DNA from: Triplophysa rosa
Taxonomy: Eukaryota > Chordata > Actinopteri > Cypriniformes > Nemacheilidae
Length of the DNA: 64,000 nucleotides
Direction: 5' to 3'
NCBI RefSeq assembly: GCF_024868665.1
Contig: NW_026634425.1
Coordinates: 22,106-86,105 of the forward strand
Below the pieces are notes generated by a model that saw nothing but the letters and a program-made list of their open reading frames with translations, was not told the DNA's origin and did not search any database. The translations under genes and the position numbers were made by a program. Positions 11,351-23,676 of the stretch are shown in pieces (within the stretch, counting starts at the first letter, position 1; every line of letters begins with the position of its first letter).

Positions 11351-11534
11351 GGCATGAAATAGTTAACAATCAATAATGAGGAAATGAGAGGGCGGGGACA
11401 AAGATGAGACCCTAGAGAGCGCGTGATAAGTCATAGCAAGCAATACCACGTCTCTCTCAGACTAAACGCGTGGGTCTGTCATGATTCTGCCACAATACTC
11501 GGAAACTATGACTAGAAAAGGCAGAATCATGACA
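11351..11534 (-). mobile_element. LTR 5'-end fragment of a related family
   Basis: Read on the minus strand the block begins TGTCATGATTCTGCC at 11534, then has a terminal hairpin partner GGCAGAATCATGACA. It continues with CCCCGCCCTCTCATTTCC, matching the layout of the LTRs at 9150 and 20483. Only about 184 bp remain. It separates the truncated 3' LTR from the Tc1-like element. Confidence 0.6.
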
Positions 11535-12732
11535 GAGAGTAGTCAATTTATTGAAAACTTCATTTAAACTCAAACAGGCTGTTCATCAGCTGAACAAAAG
11601 TTTAAGACCATAGCCTTAAAAAGTTAAAATCTGCACAAAAATATGGCTTTCATGTAATTGTTCTTCAGGCAGTCACACTGTAATGATCTCCTGATGGCAA
11701 AGGCAATAAGGCTTTCTGTCTTTGAACGTGGCAGGATTGTTGAGTTGCACAAGCAAGGGCTCTCGCAACGTGCCATCGCTGCTGAGGTTGGATGCAGTAA
11801 GACAGTCATTGCAAATTTCTTAAAAGATCCTGAGAGTTAAGGGACAAAAAAAGTCAAGTGGTAGACCCAAAAATATTTCACCTGCACTGAGACGGAGGAT
11901 CCGATGGGCTGTCCGTGAAGACACAGGGCGATCCTCAACCCAAATTAAGGCCCTTACTGATGCTGACTGCAGCCCAATAACCATAAGACGGCATCTGCGA
12001 GAGAAGTGCTTCAAGAACAAAAAACGTCTTCAAAAGCCACATCTCATTCCATGCCACAAACTTGCCCATTTAGAATTTGCAAGGGAGCACCAAACATGAG
12101 ACATTGACGGGGAAAAAGTTTTATTCTCTGATGAGAACAAATTTAACCTGAACGGTCCTGATGGCTTCCAACGTTACTGGCATGACACGGAGATCCCTCT
12201 GGAGATGTTTTCTACACGACACAGTGTTGGAGACGCCATCATGATCTGGGGTGCTTTTTCCTTCAATGGGAAAATGGAGCTTCAGGTTGTGCAGGGCCGT
12301 CAAATGGCGGCTGGCTATGTGGACATGTTGCAGCGGGCATCCCTCTTGATGAGGGCCCTCGTCTGTGCGGTAATGACTGGGTCTTTCAACAGGGCAATGC
12401 TGCGCCCTGCATGTTCCATCCTGCATGTTCCCCTGACCTAAATCCCATTGAGAACGTCTGGGGATGGATGGCAAGGGATGTTTACAAAAACGGACATCAG
12501 TTCCAGAACGTGGATGCCATTCGTGAAGCCATCTTCAACACATGGAGCAATGTTGCCACCAGCCTCCTGGTGATCAACAAGAACGTGGGGCTACTCACTA
12601 CTGAGTCCATTTTTGACACTTTTAGTTCTGTTGTGGGTTTTTTTGGGGACTGTGGTCTTAAACTTTTGATCAGCTGATGAACAGCCTTTTTGAGTTTAAA
12701 TTAAGTTTTCAATAAATTGCCTACTCTCTGTT
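11535..12732 (+). mobile_element. Tc1/mariner-type element, about 1.2 kb
   Basis: Inverted ends face each other. The left contains CAATTTATTGAAAACTTCAT and CTGTTCATCAGCTGAACAAAAG; the right carries the complements around 12640-12732. The arms are about 80 bp. A broken transposase gene fills the interior. The adjacent AGAGAGTA/TACTCTCT is also palindromic, so the exact TA insertion point is ambiguous. Confidence 0.8.
11658..12677 (+). pseudogene. Dead Tc1-like transposase (DD34E family)
   Basis: Transposase pieces lie in different frames. 11658-11840 encodes the N-terminal helix-turn-helix that binds the inverted repeats (IRLSVFERGRIVELHKQGLS). Around 12119-12180 the first catalytic motif FSDENKF gives Asp 1. 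Near 12380-12420 the second motif reads QQGNA, where the family has QQDNA, so the second catalytic Asp is replaced by Gly. 12411-12677 carries [13 protein letters not shown] with the third catalytic residue, Glu. Frame changes occur at about 11840 and 12410. The enzyme would have cut and pasted its own element, but this copy cannot. Confidence 0.85.
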
Positions 12733-13050
12733 TTTTGTCTCTTGTATTACTGCTTCCAAATGCATAGAGACTGTGCCTGTCCCCCGAATAATACTACAAA
12801 ATAACAAAATAGCCAAATCTCAGAGAAAAAATCTAATCGTGATTAAACCTGAGGACAATGTAATAAACGACCAAAACAAACTCATAAAGTTCGGCCTACT
12901 TAATATTAGATCACTAAATTCAATAGCAGTTATTGTAAATGAAATGATCACAGACAACAGTTTTGATATACTTTGATTTACCGAAACCTGGCTTAAACCA
13001 AATTATTATTATGGTCTAAATGAGTGTACCCCACCAAGCTACTGTTATAT

Positions 13051-16000
13051 ACAATACAATACAATACAAATTTTATTTATATAGCACATTTAAAAACAAC
13101 TGGTTTTGACCAAAGTGCTTTACAAAAGCCAGAAAAGACGAATATATATAATTTATCTATATAATAAAAAAACAAAGAACATTAAAACAGGAAAAGACAG
13201 TGAAAACAGAAAAACAGAAAAGCTAAAAAATTGAATAGAAGACAGTGCTAAAATCAGAAATCAGATATGATTAAATACTGATGAGAATCAAGGGATATTA
13301 AAAGCAATTGAGAAGAAATAAGTTTTCAAAGCAACTTTAAAAATTGACACAGTTTGGGCGGATCTGATGTAGGCCGGGAGACTGTTCCATAACTTGGGGC
13401 CGACAACCGAGAAAGCACGATCTCCCCTGTTCTTGAGTCTAGTTCTGGGAACAGTTAATAGATCAGAATCACCTGATCTAAGTGATCTTAACTGTGAGGG
13501 TGAATGAAGTAATTCAGATAGGTACTGTGGGGCCTGGTTCCGCAAAGACTTAAAAACGAATAACAAGACTTTAAAATCGATTCTGTGTTTAACCGGTAGC
13601 CAATGGAGTGAGATCAAAGCTGGTGTAATATGTTCACTTTTACGCTTCCCTTTAAGGAGCCGTGCTGCAGCATTTTGAACTAGTTGCAAACGTGAGATAC
13701 ATGTCTGAGGAGCACCAATATATAAAGAATTGCAGTAGTCTAATCGTGATGTTACGAAAGCATGCATAACAGTCTCAAGATTCTTAGTAGACAAATAGGG
13801 CTTGACCTTGGCTAAAAGACGAAGATGATAAAAGCAGGACTTAACTACGGCACTGATCTGCTTGTCATATTTGAGGCAGTTGTCAATCAAAACCCCAAGA
13901 TTCCGAACACAAGAAGTACTGTATGGTAGCAACGTATGGAGATCAAAATCATGGGTGCTGCGATCGTTTGAACCGAACAGGATGATTTCGGTCTTACTCT
14001 CATTGAGACTCAAGAAATTGCTGGAAAGCCAGAGTTTTAGTTCATCCAAGCAGTCCAATATCGGCTCTAAAGCAAACTTATCATCACGCTTTAAAGGCAG
14101 GTAAATTTGTTTGTCATCAGCATATAGATGAAAAGAGACCCCGTATTTAGATAGAATAGAACCCAAAGGGAGCATATAGAGATTAAACAGTACTGGGCCA
14201 AGGATAGAGCCCTGAGGAACACCAGAGCCCAGTTGCATTTTGGCCGAGGACTGTTGCCCAATGTGGACAGAGTAACTCCTATTGGTTAAATATGAACGGA
14301 ACCATTGTAGCACCGTACCCTGAAGGCCCACACATGCTTCTAAATGCGATATGAGGATGTTATGATTGACCAGGTCAAAGGCAGAGCTGAGATCTTGCAA
14401 GACCAAAGCCATAGATTGCCCAGAATCAGTGGTGAGCATTACATCGTTCAAGACTCTTAAGTGCGCTGATTCAGTGCTGTGACGGGCTTTAAAACCAGAC
14501 TGGAATTTCTCATGGATTTTATTTTCATTCAAAAAAGACAGAAGTTGACTTAAAACTGCTTTTTCTAGAATTTTTGAGAGAAAAGGCAAATTTGAAATTG
14601 GACGGAAGTTACTCAGCAGCGTAGGATCCAGATTCGTTTTTTTAAGACGAGGTAAAACCAAAGCATGTTTGAGACAGTCAGGTACGGTCCCAGTGTAAAA
14701 GCATTTGTTGATAAAAGACAGCAAGTCAGGACCAATGGCTTGAAAAACCTGCTTAAGGAAATGTGTTGGAATCACATCTTGAGGGCAGTTAGTAGGTTTT
14801 CAAATTGCGATAATCTCATTTAGGAAATCCAAAGAGATAGGCTCAAAGGCAGACCATGTGGAAATTGATTGATAGGAGGATTGAGAACAGAGTCAATTAC
14901 AGAAAACAAGACATTAGGCCTATTGCTGTTAGATAGAATCAGCTCTGAAAAATATTTACGTTTAGCGGCATTAGCAGCTCGCTGAAATGCAGAAAGGGAG
15001 TCCTTTAAAATTTCGTAGGAGACTTGTAGTCTATCGTTATTCCACTTGCGTTCAGCCCTTCTACAGATCTGTCTGAGAGAGCGAGTAGTGTCATTTAACC
15101 AAGGCTTAGAATTGTGCTTATGCTTTTTCACCGCGAGGGGTGCAAGAGTATTTAAAATATTCAAACAGATGGAATTAAAAACATTCAAATGCTCATCAGC
15201 ATCCAGACGGCACAATAATCAGTCCATGTCTTTGTTGGTACGTAGATCGTGATAAGATGTCATAAAATCCTCGCTTGAGTGATCAGAGAAGACACGAGTC
15301 AGCCGTGAACGAGGTTGATTCATATGTATAGTTCCGTTAAGAGGCAGAGAAAACAAAATTGGCAAGTGATCCGACATACCAGTGTCAATGATATTTATGT
15401 CCAATACAGATAGGCCACGTGATAAGATTAAATCTAAAGTATGCCCCTGAATATGAGTGTAGCCAGACACCCACTGATCAAGGTCAAAAGAGTCAATGTT
15501 GTTTTGAAACTCTTTGGTGAGTGGTTTAGATTCACAGCATACATGGATATTAAAATCGCCCAAAATTAATATTCTGTCATAACTGGTAACAATATCTCCC
15601 AGAAACTCTGCAAACTCATTAAGAAAGTCCTTGTTCGGCTGAGGCGGGCGGTAAACCAAGGCAAATACCACAGAGTTATTAAATGTGGGCTGGAGCAACT
15701 GCACTTCAAAGGTACAATGAGTGCTTGTTGTTACACTGTGGCAGAGATATAAGTTTTTAAACACTGTCGCTAGCCCACCACCACGGCCTGATAGCCGAGG
15801 CGAATTTAAGAAATCACAGTCCTGTGGAACCAGTTCAGTAAATGGACTTAACTCACCAGGCTTAATCCAGGTTTCGGTGATGAATAAAATATCCAAAGAA
15901 TGCATCGTAAAGAAATCATTTATTATAAATGTCTTGTTTACCACTGACCGTGCATTGATCAAGGCCACCTTAAGTAGCGATGTAGCTTCCTCCGGCTGAG

Positions 16001-16556
16001 TTGTCCGGTTTAGCGATCGGAGGTTAGAGAGATTCACTCCACGGCGTCGAAAGCGAAGGGGAGCACCACATGAAGGCACGGCCGAAAAGCATGGAACTGC
16101 AGGTCGGAGCCACCAGTGCGAGGAGAGAGTCTGCACGATGGTACCAACGAAGCACTGCTCGAAGGCCGATGCGGGTCCAATACATACAGGCTGAGACCGT
16201 GCAAAAGACCTCAGCCGAGCAGCGAGTCCACCCCGCTTGCCGTGCTTCCTCCGACGCTGTCGCCTCCAGGGAAGGTCAGTGGGATACCAACGCAGGTGAG
16301 CAGGAAGATGTAGATGAACCGGTAGGGAAAATTGGCAGGGCACATTAGCATCCCTCTTAGCGGAGTCGATAGCCATGCGGATGTTTAGCAGTGTTTGACG
16401 ATCATAAATGAGCAGCATATTACAGTCGGAAATTAATAGGGACAAACATAGAATCACAAGGTTAAAAAATGAGAGGGAGAGCAGCAGCAGACGGCAAGCC
16501 ACACACATCGGCGCCATCTTGTTCCTCCGTCACTACCACTACTCCACATGCACTAA
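13051..16556 (-). mobile_element. Nested L2-clade LINE with TATAT target duplication
   Basis: A near full-length LINE of about 3.5 kb lies on the minus strand inside the endonuclease gene of the host LINE. Its 3' end (13051-13085) reads on the minus strand as GCTATATAAATAAAATTTGT followed by three or four ATTGT repeats. The pentamer TATAT occurs on both sides (13046-13050 and 16557-16561). Removing the insert restores the host codon register, so insertion is directly demonstrated. Confidence 0.88.
13288..16517 (-). pseudogene. L2 ORF2 (endonuclease + reverse transcriptase), three pieces
   Basis: The 432-codon frame 16517-15219 begins MAPMCVACRLL and contains ALINARSVVNK, ITETWIKP, VYRPPQP, GDFNIH and SDHLPI, the endonuclease signatures. 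Frame 15215-14820 is the linker with WLNDTTRSLR. Frame 14775-13288 (495 codons) is the reverse transcriptase: [29 protein letters not shown], the catalytic YADD in FHLYADDKQIYL, and the C-terminal [15 protein letters not shown] followed by LKTYFF. Breaks near 15217 and 14790 separate the three, so the polyprotein is not continuous. Damage is light, suggesting a moderately young copy. Confidence 0.88.
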
Positions 16557-17128
16557 TATATGCATGAGCCACGTCCGGTTGGTCGAGGTGGCGGTGTCTC
16601 AACAATCTTTAGAGACTTTCTTAATGTAACTCAGAGAACGGAGCATAAATTTAAATCATTTGAAGTGTTTGCGTTGATCATAATTGTTATAGTAAAAAAT
16701 CATTGCTTTCTTGTACGTTGGCTACAGTGTATAGACCCCCTGGTCCCTACACTGATTTTCTGAAAGAGTTTGCGGACTTCCTATCGGACCTATTGGTTAA
16801 CGTTGATAAAGTACTAATTGTCGGAGACTTTAATATCCACATAGATAGTGCTAACGATGCATTAGCAGTGGCATTTACAGAGCTATTACACTCTTTTGGA
16901 GTAACACAACACATCAATGGACCCACTCATAGATTTAATCATACACTAGACTTGATTATATCTCACGGAGCCAATCTAACCAATATAGATATTATACCTC
17001 AAAGCGACGATGTCACTGATCACTATCTTATAACATGTACACTGCGCACTGCAGAAATAAGCCGTTTAACTTGTTATTAACAGGGTAGAATAATTACCTC
17101 GACTACTAAAGATAGTTTCGCAAAGAGC

Positions 17129-19243
17129 TTGCCAGATCTGACTCCTTTAATAACCATACCAATAAATACAGAATCGCTCGATGACATGACCAGCAAATTG
17201 GGCACTATTTTCTCTAATACATTAGAAGCTGTCGCACCTATGAAGTCAAAAAAGATTAATGAGAAAAACGCAGCACCATGGTACAATAGCACCGCTCGCG
17301 CCCTTAAAAGAGAAACATGTAAACTGGAGCGCAAATGGAAACAAACCCAATTAGAGGTCTTTAAAATTGCGTGGAAAGAGAGTGCAAACTGTTATAAAAA
17401 GGCACTAAAAGCAGCAAAGGCTGAGCACCTCCGTAACCTCATAGAAACTAACAAAAACAATCCAAGGTTTTTATTTAGTACAGTTGCTAAACTAACAAAT
17501 AAACAGACTTCACCTGACCTGGGTATTCCGCCGCACCTTCGTAGCAATGATTTCATGATTTTTTTTACAGAGAAAACCGAAAACATACGAGACAAAATAG
17601 TAAAAACTCAACCTCCGATTCTGTCCTATAAATTAGTACCAACCATCGCCCCAAAAGAAAGGCTACAGTGTTTTTCACTTATAAAACAGGAAGATTTAAT
17701 TAAACTTATTGCAACATCTAAACCTACAACTTGCTTATTAGACCCCATACCAACTAAATTATTAAAAGAGTTATTACCCGTTGCAATTGAGCCCATTTAT
17801 AACATTATCAACTCGTCAATTAATCTAGGCCATGTCCCAGGAGCCTTTAAACTGGCCGTCATTAAGCCTCTTATCAAGAAACCAAACTTAGACCCCAATG
17901 AACTAGGAAACTATAGACCGATTTCAAATCTCCCTTTCCTGTCTAAAATACTAGAAAAAGTAGTGTCCACTCAGTTGTGCTCTTTCTTACAAAATAATGA
18001 CATACACGAAAAATTCCAGTCAGGCTTTAGACCGCATCATAGTACTGAAACTGCGCTCGTTAAAATTACAAACGACCTGCTTATAGCATCAGATAAAGGT
18101 AACATCTCACTCCTAGTCCTGCTCGACCTTAGTGCTGCGTTCGATACTGTAGACCATAAAATACTTCTAGATCGCTTACACAATTATACCGGTATTCAGG
18201 GACAGGCACTACAATGGTTCAGATCTTACTTATCAGACAGACATCAATTTGTCCATTTAAATGGGGAATCATCAAATCTAACGCAAGTAAATTATGGATT
18301 ACCTCAGGGATCGGTTTTAGGACCCTTGCTATTCTCCATATACATGCTGCCCCTTGGAAACATTATTAGAAAACATGGAATTAGCTTCCACTGTTATGCA
18401 GATGATACTCAGCTATATATCTCATCAAGACCAGATGATTCCTTCCAACTATCCAAATTGGCAGAGTGCATCGACGATATAAAGCATTGGATGACTTGTA
18501 ATTTCCTTCTTTTAAATTCTAATAAAACAGAAATATTACTTATCGGACCAAAGACACGTGAGCAGAATATTTCGGATTATGACCTGCAAATTGAAGGCTG
18601 CACTGTTACTCCAACAAATACAGTTAAAGACCTTGGCGTTATATTAGACAGCAACCTGTCATTTAAAAATCACATCTCAAATGTCACAAAAACAGCCTTC
18701 TTCCACCTTAGAAATGTTGCCAAATTGCGAAATATTTTATGTGTGGCTGACGCAGAGAAGCTTATTCATGCATTTGTGACCTCAAGACTTGACTACTGTA
18801 ATGCACTGCTTAGTGGTTGTCCTGCATCATCAATAAACAAACTACAGTTAGTTCAGAATGCAGCTGCCAGAGTTCTAACCAGGTCCAGAAAATACGATCA
18901 CATAACCCCAATGTTATCAACCCTTCACTGGTTACCCATTAAGTATCGTATTGACTTTAAAGTTCTTTTAATTACTTATAAAGCCTTAAACGGTTTAGCC
19001 CCTACCTACATAACAGAGCTTCTACCACACTACAACCCATCACGCTCTCTAAGATCTCAAAACTCCAGACTTTTGATAACACCTAGAATAACTAAATCCA
19101 CCAAAGGGGGTAGAGCTTTCTCATACGTAGCACCTAAACTCTGGAATAGCCTCCCCGATACTATTCGAGGGTCAGACACACTCTCCCAATTTAAATCTAG
19201 ATTAAAGACACATCTTTTCAGCCAAGCATTCACTAATACATAG
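17129..19243 (+). CDS. L2 LINE reverse transcriptase, long open frame
   Basis: This 704-codon uninterrupted frame encodes the C-terminal part of a non-LTR retrotransposon ORF2. The fingers/palm region carries [17 protein letters not shown] at about residues 264-280, then [27 protein letters not shown] (first catalytic Asp), [13 protein letters not shown] and [12 protein letters not shown] with the YADD catalytic pair near residues 425-428. The C-terminal [12 protein letters not shown]...[10 protein letters not shown] block is standard for the L2 clade. It would copy the LINE RNA by target-primed reverse transcription. The endonuclease half upstream is broken by a stop and by the nested LINE, so the element cannot move by itself. 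Confidence 0.9.
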   Translation: MPDLTPLITIPINTESLDDMTSKLGTIFSNTLEAVAPMKSKKINEKNAAPWYNSTARALKRETCKLERKWKQTQLEVFKIAWKESANCYKKALKAAKAEHLRNLIETNKNNPRFLFSTVAKLTNKQTSPDLGIPPHLRSNDFMIFFTEKTENIRDKIVKTQPPILSYKLVPTIAPKERLQCFSLIKQEDLIKLIATSKPTTCLLDPIPTKLLKELLPVAIEPIYNIINSSINLGHVPGAFKLAVIKPLIKKPNLDPNELGNYRPISNLPFLSKILEKVVSTQLCSFLQNNDIHEKFQSGFRPHHSTETALVKITNDLLIASDKGNISLLVLLDLSAAFDTVDHKILLDRLHNYTGIQGQALQWFRSYLSDRHQFVHLNGESSNLTQVNYGLPQGSVLGPLLFSIYMLPLGNIIRKHGISFHCYADDTQLYISSRPDDSFQLSKLAECIDDIKHWMTCNFLLLNSNKTEILLIGPKTREQNISDYDLQIEGCTVTPTNTVKDLGVILDSNLSFKNHISNVTKTAFFHLRNVAKLRNILCVADAEKLIHAFVTSRLDYCNALLSGCPASSINKLQLVQNAAARVLTRSRKYDHITPMLSTLHWLPIKYRIDFKVLLITYKALNGLAPTYITELLPHYNPSRSLRSQNSRLLITPRITKSTKGGRAFSYVAPKLWNSLPDTIRGSDTLSQFKSRLKTHLFSQAFTNT

Positions 19244-20240
19244 CTAATGAACAGCAGCTACGCTAATTATTCTCTTTCTGCCCTCGCCTCGGGATGCCCA
19301 TCCCGAGGTAGGGAGAGATTCCGCCAGGCCCAGATGAACGTCATATGCCCATCCTCAACTAGAGATTACGCCAGCTACATCGGAAAATCCCGTACCATCC
19401 TCCTGCGAGAGCCTGCGGACTGACTGACCATCCCAGCTCCATCCAAGGCAATTCCATCAACACCCAAGAAAAAGGCGACCATCTGACCGGCCCAGCTCAG
19501 ACAATACTTGTCACATTAATGCTAAATTTACAATACTTGGTATTTAATGCTAAACTTACATCACATGACAGCAGTTTGAAGTTATAGCTGCACTCAGTGA
19601 CTTTGATTGGAGGTTGCTGGGTGGGTGTTTGTAGGGAGTGGGGGGGCTTGTTGGTTGTGGTTTGGGGCATTTCATTTGTTGGGACTGTGTGGGTCTGGTC
19701 TGGTTGGTCTTGTTTTGTGGTCGATGTCGGACAACAGAGGAATAAAGTTAATTATGCCATTACTATTTTTCCCTGGTTGTTCCTCTGTTGTCTGTTGTTG
19801 ATCGCGGAATGGGACCGGGTTGGACCTGCACGGTTTCGGCGGGTGGGGCTTCCTGGGTCGCAGCTCGTGGGCTCTCCCTGTTCTTCGTGGACGTTGCTCG
19901 GTGGCTTTGGTTGGGGTCACTGAGTGCAGCTATGACACGTCAGAGGAGATCTGGCCCTCCCGGCTGAGCCTGGTTTCTCCCGAGTTTTTTTTTTCTCAAT
20001 TTATTCATCATTGGAGCATGGGTTCCTCGCCACAGCAGTGCAGTGTTGGCTTGCTCGCCGGGAGACTGCATTTATTCATTTATTTATTAGATATTATTTA
20101 TTGTAATGATCTTGCTTGGTCTATAAACACCATGCACTGTGCTGTGTTTTACCTTTCTGTGTTTTTCTTATTTGCTCCTGTAAAGCTACTATGCACATTG
20201 TGAAAAGCGCTATATAAATAAAATTTAATTGAATTGCTCC

Positions 20241-20482
20241 TGTTTCTTGCTTTGGCATTTTGAAGCAGTACTTACAGCCTGATTATGATCCACCAGCGAG
20301 AAATGCGAATACTTTTAATGTTTCCCTAGGTCTCAAGATTTTGTTCAGGAGTGTACATCCCTAAACAGGATTAATCCTTACATTATTTCCTCATTTTAAA
20401 AAAAAGGTCATTTTCAGATCAGTGATCAAAGGGGTCATGTATGATTTATTTCAGTCATGTTTGAAGAACCAAAAGCAGGATG
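20241..20482. other. Spacer between LINE end and solo LTR
   Basis: No gene. The text near 20280-20350 (GAAATGCGAATACTT, TCAAGATTTTGTTCAGGAGTG) is the inverse complement of sequence near 7390-7445, so a small dispersed repeat end may be shared. Confidence 0.45.
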
Positions 20483-21066
20483 TGTCATGGTCCTACCTTC
20501 TTGTTTATGAATGTCTAGTCGTGTGGTAGGATCGGGACAGAGCCCTTAGGTTTTATGTGAGAAAGCCATGAGTTGTGTATGTTTTACGTCTCATGTGTTT
20601 TCTCGTGTCTCGTCATTGGCCCCGCCCCTCTCATTTCATGTATTGCTTCCCTCTGGTGTCTAATGTTCCTCACCTACCCTGTGTAATTATCCCTAGTTTG
20701 TCTGGCCTATAAATGCCCTCATGTTTCTTTGTCTTGTGCTCGTGGATTGTACTGTGTATGTACCATATACCTGTTCCTTGTGCTTGTGCTTCCGGTCCTT
20801 GCCTTGTCCGTGGATTGTTCGTGTTGTGAGTTACCCTGCTGTGTTTTCAGACGTTTGGTCGTATTTTTAGCTTAGTTCTGCTGTTCATGTTTTACGTTTG
20901 CCCCCACGTGGGAAGTCTTTTGTTTGTATTCTTAGTTTTGTTATCCCCATCGTGGGTGTTTTGTTTGTGCAGTGTTTTGTTAAAAAATAAAGTATTATTT
21001 CGTTAACCCGTTCATTGTCATTGCCACTGCCTGCATTTGGGTTCTTCCTCTCCGTGATCTGTGACA
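20483..21066 (+). mobile_element. Solo LTR with 6-bp direct flank
   Basis: This 584-bp LTR begins TGTCATGGTCCTACC and ends GATCTGTGACA, flanked on both sides by AGGATG (20477-20482 and 21067-21072). Internally CCCCGCCCCTCTCATTTC and TTCTTTGTCTTGTGCTCGTG match the 9150 LTR layout. No internal coding region is attached. Matching flanks around a lone LTR indicate recombination between two LTRs of a former full element. Confidence 0.85.
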
Positions 21067-21072
21067 AGGATG

Positions 21073-22530
21073 ATTTTAATTTTAAGATTAGACTGTTCAT
21101 GCAATGTTATGATTTAATTGGAAAGCAAATAACTGTAATTACAGCCTGTCATACATAGTGTTAGTACTGATATAATTCAAGATATAATTTTTGAAGCTTG
21201 TAAGTTTTGGTAACCATTGGTCACAATATAAAAATATCATGGCAGTAAAATGTGATGTGCCGGTTCCATAATACTCGTCATAATATAAACACGCTCTTAA
21301 CATTAAAACTTTTTTAAATGGTTGAATTATTTATTCTTGCATGCAGTAGCTAGCGTGATAAGTTTGAAGTTGTTAGTAATGAGGTCAGAGGCGTTGAGCA
21401 TGTGAGTACTGGCAGCAGGTGATGTTTCTATACTTGCCTTCTCGCTGTTTCTCATTCTCACACATGCTGTCCGCTCGGCACCTGATTTTAAAAGCGGGTG
21501 TTATTTTATTACGCACAGTCCTCAAGTACGCTAGCCATGTGTTATCCATTGACCTGCTATAGAATGGGGTCATTCATCTCTTGCCGCTATACATGGAAAT
21601 CTATACTGCGAGATATGTTGATGGGATGTGATGACATTTTTTTGGTTTGTCTTGTTTAAATCAAATCATGTCATGCATTGCAGTTGGGTTTAAGCAATGA
21701 ATTAGCCATTTGACATTGTGAAAATATTTTTTTTTTGCCATTTTGTGGAATAGTTACTAATTTGATGCTATACTTCTTGAATTTAATTGAACTTAATCAT
21801 TATTTGCATTTGTCTTCAATAGACGAAAGAAAGTGAACACTGGATATAAAATCTTAAAGCGTATGTCTTGGGTTAATTTCAGGATTAAAGAGATCATTAT
21901 AAAATTATCTTTGCCCTACTATCTTCACTTCTGTCAGTATTACAAACACACAAACATGCTTATGTAGGTTAGAGAAGGTCATTTTGGTTTTGAGACACTT
22001 TATCACTTTGGCATTTTGACTTTGCACACACAGCAGCAGACACATAGCTAAAGGATTTATGTGTTGTTGGATGCTTGCTTGTTTCAGTGAAGACAGCTCA
22101 ATGACAGATAACACACGCATGCACACACACTGACACATAAACACCCATTATAAACACACACACTCACATTTGTATGCATTTAGTTAAAAAAGTTATACCT
22201 GAACTACATTTATTCTAAATGGACAGTTCATGCAAAAACAGATTATTTACTCATGCTTTTACAATCTGTATGATTTTATTTTTTATTAACAGACGACAGA
22301 AGTTTAGAGACAGACAATCTCAAGTTAACATTCACTTTCACTAAATATGTTTTATTGTCCATGCAATGAATGTAAATGGTGCCCGAGTCTTTAATGTTCT
22401 TATGTTTGTCATCCACTGACGGAAGTAAGAGAGATGGGTTTGAAACAACATGAGGGTGTGTATAAAAAAATGACAATGTTTATAAAAACTATAGATTAAA
22501 TCAAAAATATACAAAATTGAATAAAGAATA
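21073..22530. other. No recognisable feature
   Basis: AT-rich sequence with short frames on both strands. A CA-rich patch lies at 22110-22165. No gene is supported. Confidence 0.4.
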
Positions 22531-23676
22531 TACAGTACTGTGAAAAAGTATTTGCCCCCTTCCGGATTTTTTTGTTTTTTGCATATTTGTCATGCGTAAA
22601 TGATGCAGATCATCAAACAAATTTTAATGTTACTCAAAGAAAACCATACAAAATAAGTTTAATACAAATACAAAATAAGTAAATACAAAATGCCATTTTT
22701 AAATGATGGTTTTATTTATTAAGGGAAAAAACAATCCAAACATTTCTGACCCTATGTAAAAAAGTAATTGGCCCCCTTGGTAAATCATGAATTAGCTGTG
22801 ATGAATTGAATAACTGAGTTAAATTTCACTAGCCACACTCAAGCCTAATTACTGCCAGACCTGTTGACTCAAGAAATGACTTAAGTAGAACCTGTCTGAC
22901 AAACTGAAGTAGTCTAAAAGATCTCAAATAGCAACACATCATGCCTCAATCTAAAGAAATTCAAAAACAGATGAGAAACAAAGTAATTGAAATGTATCAG
23001 TCTAGAAAGGGTTAAAAACCATTTCTAAGGCTTTGAGACTCCAGCGAACCACAGTGAGAGCCATTATCCACAAATGGAGAAAGGATGGAACAGTGGTAAA
23101 CCATCCCAGGAGTGGCCGGCCTACCAAGATTACTCCAAGAGCACAACGACGACTCGTCCAGGAGGTCATAAAAGATCTCAGAACAACATCTAAAGAACTG
23201 CAGGTCTCTCTTGCTTCAGTTAAGGTCAGTGTTCATGAGTCTACAATAAGAAAGAGTCTGTGCAAAAATGGCATCCATGGGAGAGTTCCAAGCCGAAAAC
23301 CACTGCTGACCAAAAAGAACACAAAGGCTTGTCTCACATTTGCTAAAAAACATCTTGATGATCCCCAAAACTTTTGGCCAAATATTCTGTGGACTGATGA
23401 GACAAAGGTTGAACTTTTTGGAAGGTGTGTGTCCCGTTACATCTGGCGTAAAACTAACACAGCATTTCATAAAAAGAACATCATACCAACAGTCAAACAT
23501 GGTGAAGGTAGTGTGATGGTCTGGGGCTGCTTTGCAGCTTCAGGACCTGGACGACTGGCCATAATTGATGGACCCATGAATTCTGCACTCTACCAGAAAA
23601 TCCAAAAAGAGAATGTCCGGCCATCGGTTTGTGACCTCAAGCTTAAACGCACTTGGGTTATGCAGCAGGACAATGA

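Larger units (their letters stand above)
12773..17080 (+). pseudogene. L2 LINE endonuclease domain, interrupted
   Basis: This is the apurinic-endonuclease-like domain that nicks target DNA. 12773-12976 contains the strand motif FGLLNIRSLNS; an in-frame TGA at 12974 comes just before FTETWLKP. The frame then runs to PPSYCY at 13048, where the nested LINE begins. After it, at 16562, reading resumes with HEPRPVGRGGGVST. A frameshift near 16690 precedes 16703-17080, which carries TVYRPPGPYTDF, GDFNIHI and a DH pair near 17020 before a stop. The domain order is correct for ORF2, but the stop, frameshifts and insertion mean no functional endonuclease can be made. Confidence 0.85.
12733..20240 (+). 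mobile_element. L2-clade LINE, split by a second L2
   Basis: Endonuclease coding begins near 12773, is interrupted at 13050 by another LINE, and resumes at 16562 in the same codon register. Reverse transcriptase follows at 17129-19243, then an untranslated region of about 1 kb. The 3' end is AAAGCGCTATATAAATAAAATTTAATTGAATTG at 20200-20236, the typical L2 tail with a short TTGAA-type repeat. The 5' end abuts the Tc1-like element and is probably truncated. Confidence 0.88.

Noticed and set aside
19597..20203. Gly/Trp-rich frames after the L2 reverse transcriptase
   Set aside because: They lie in the LINE 3' UTR, with no domain and no conservation of frame between alternatives.
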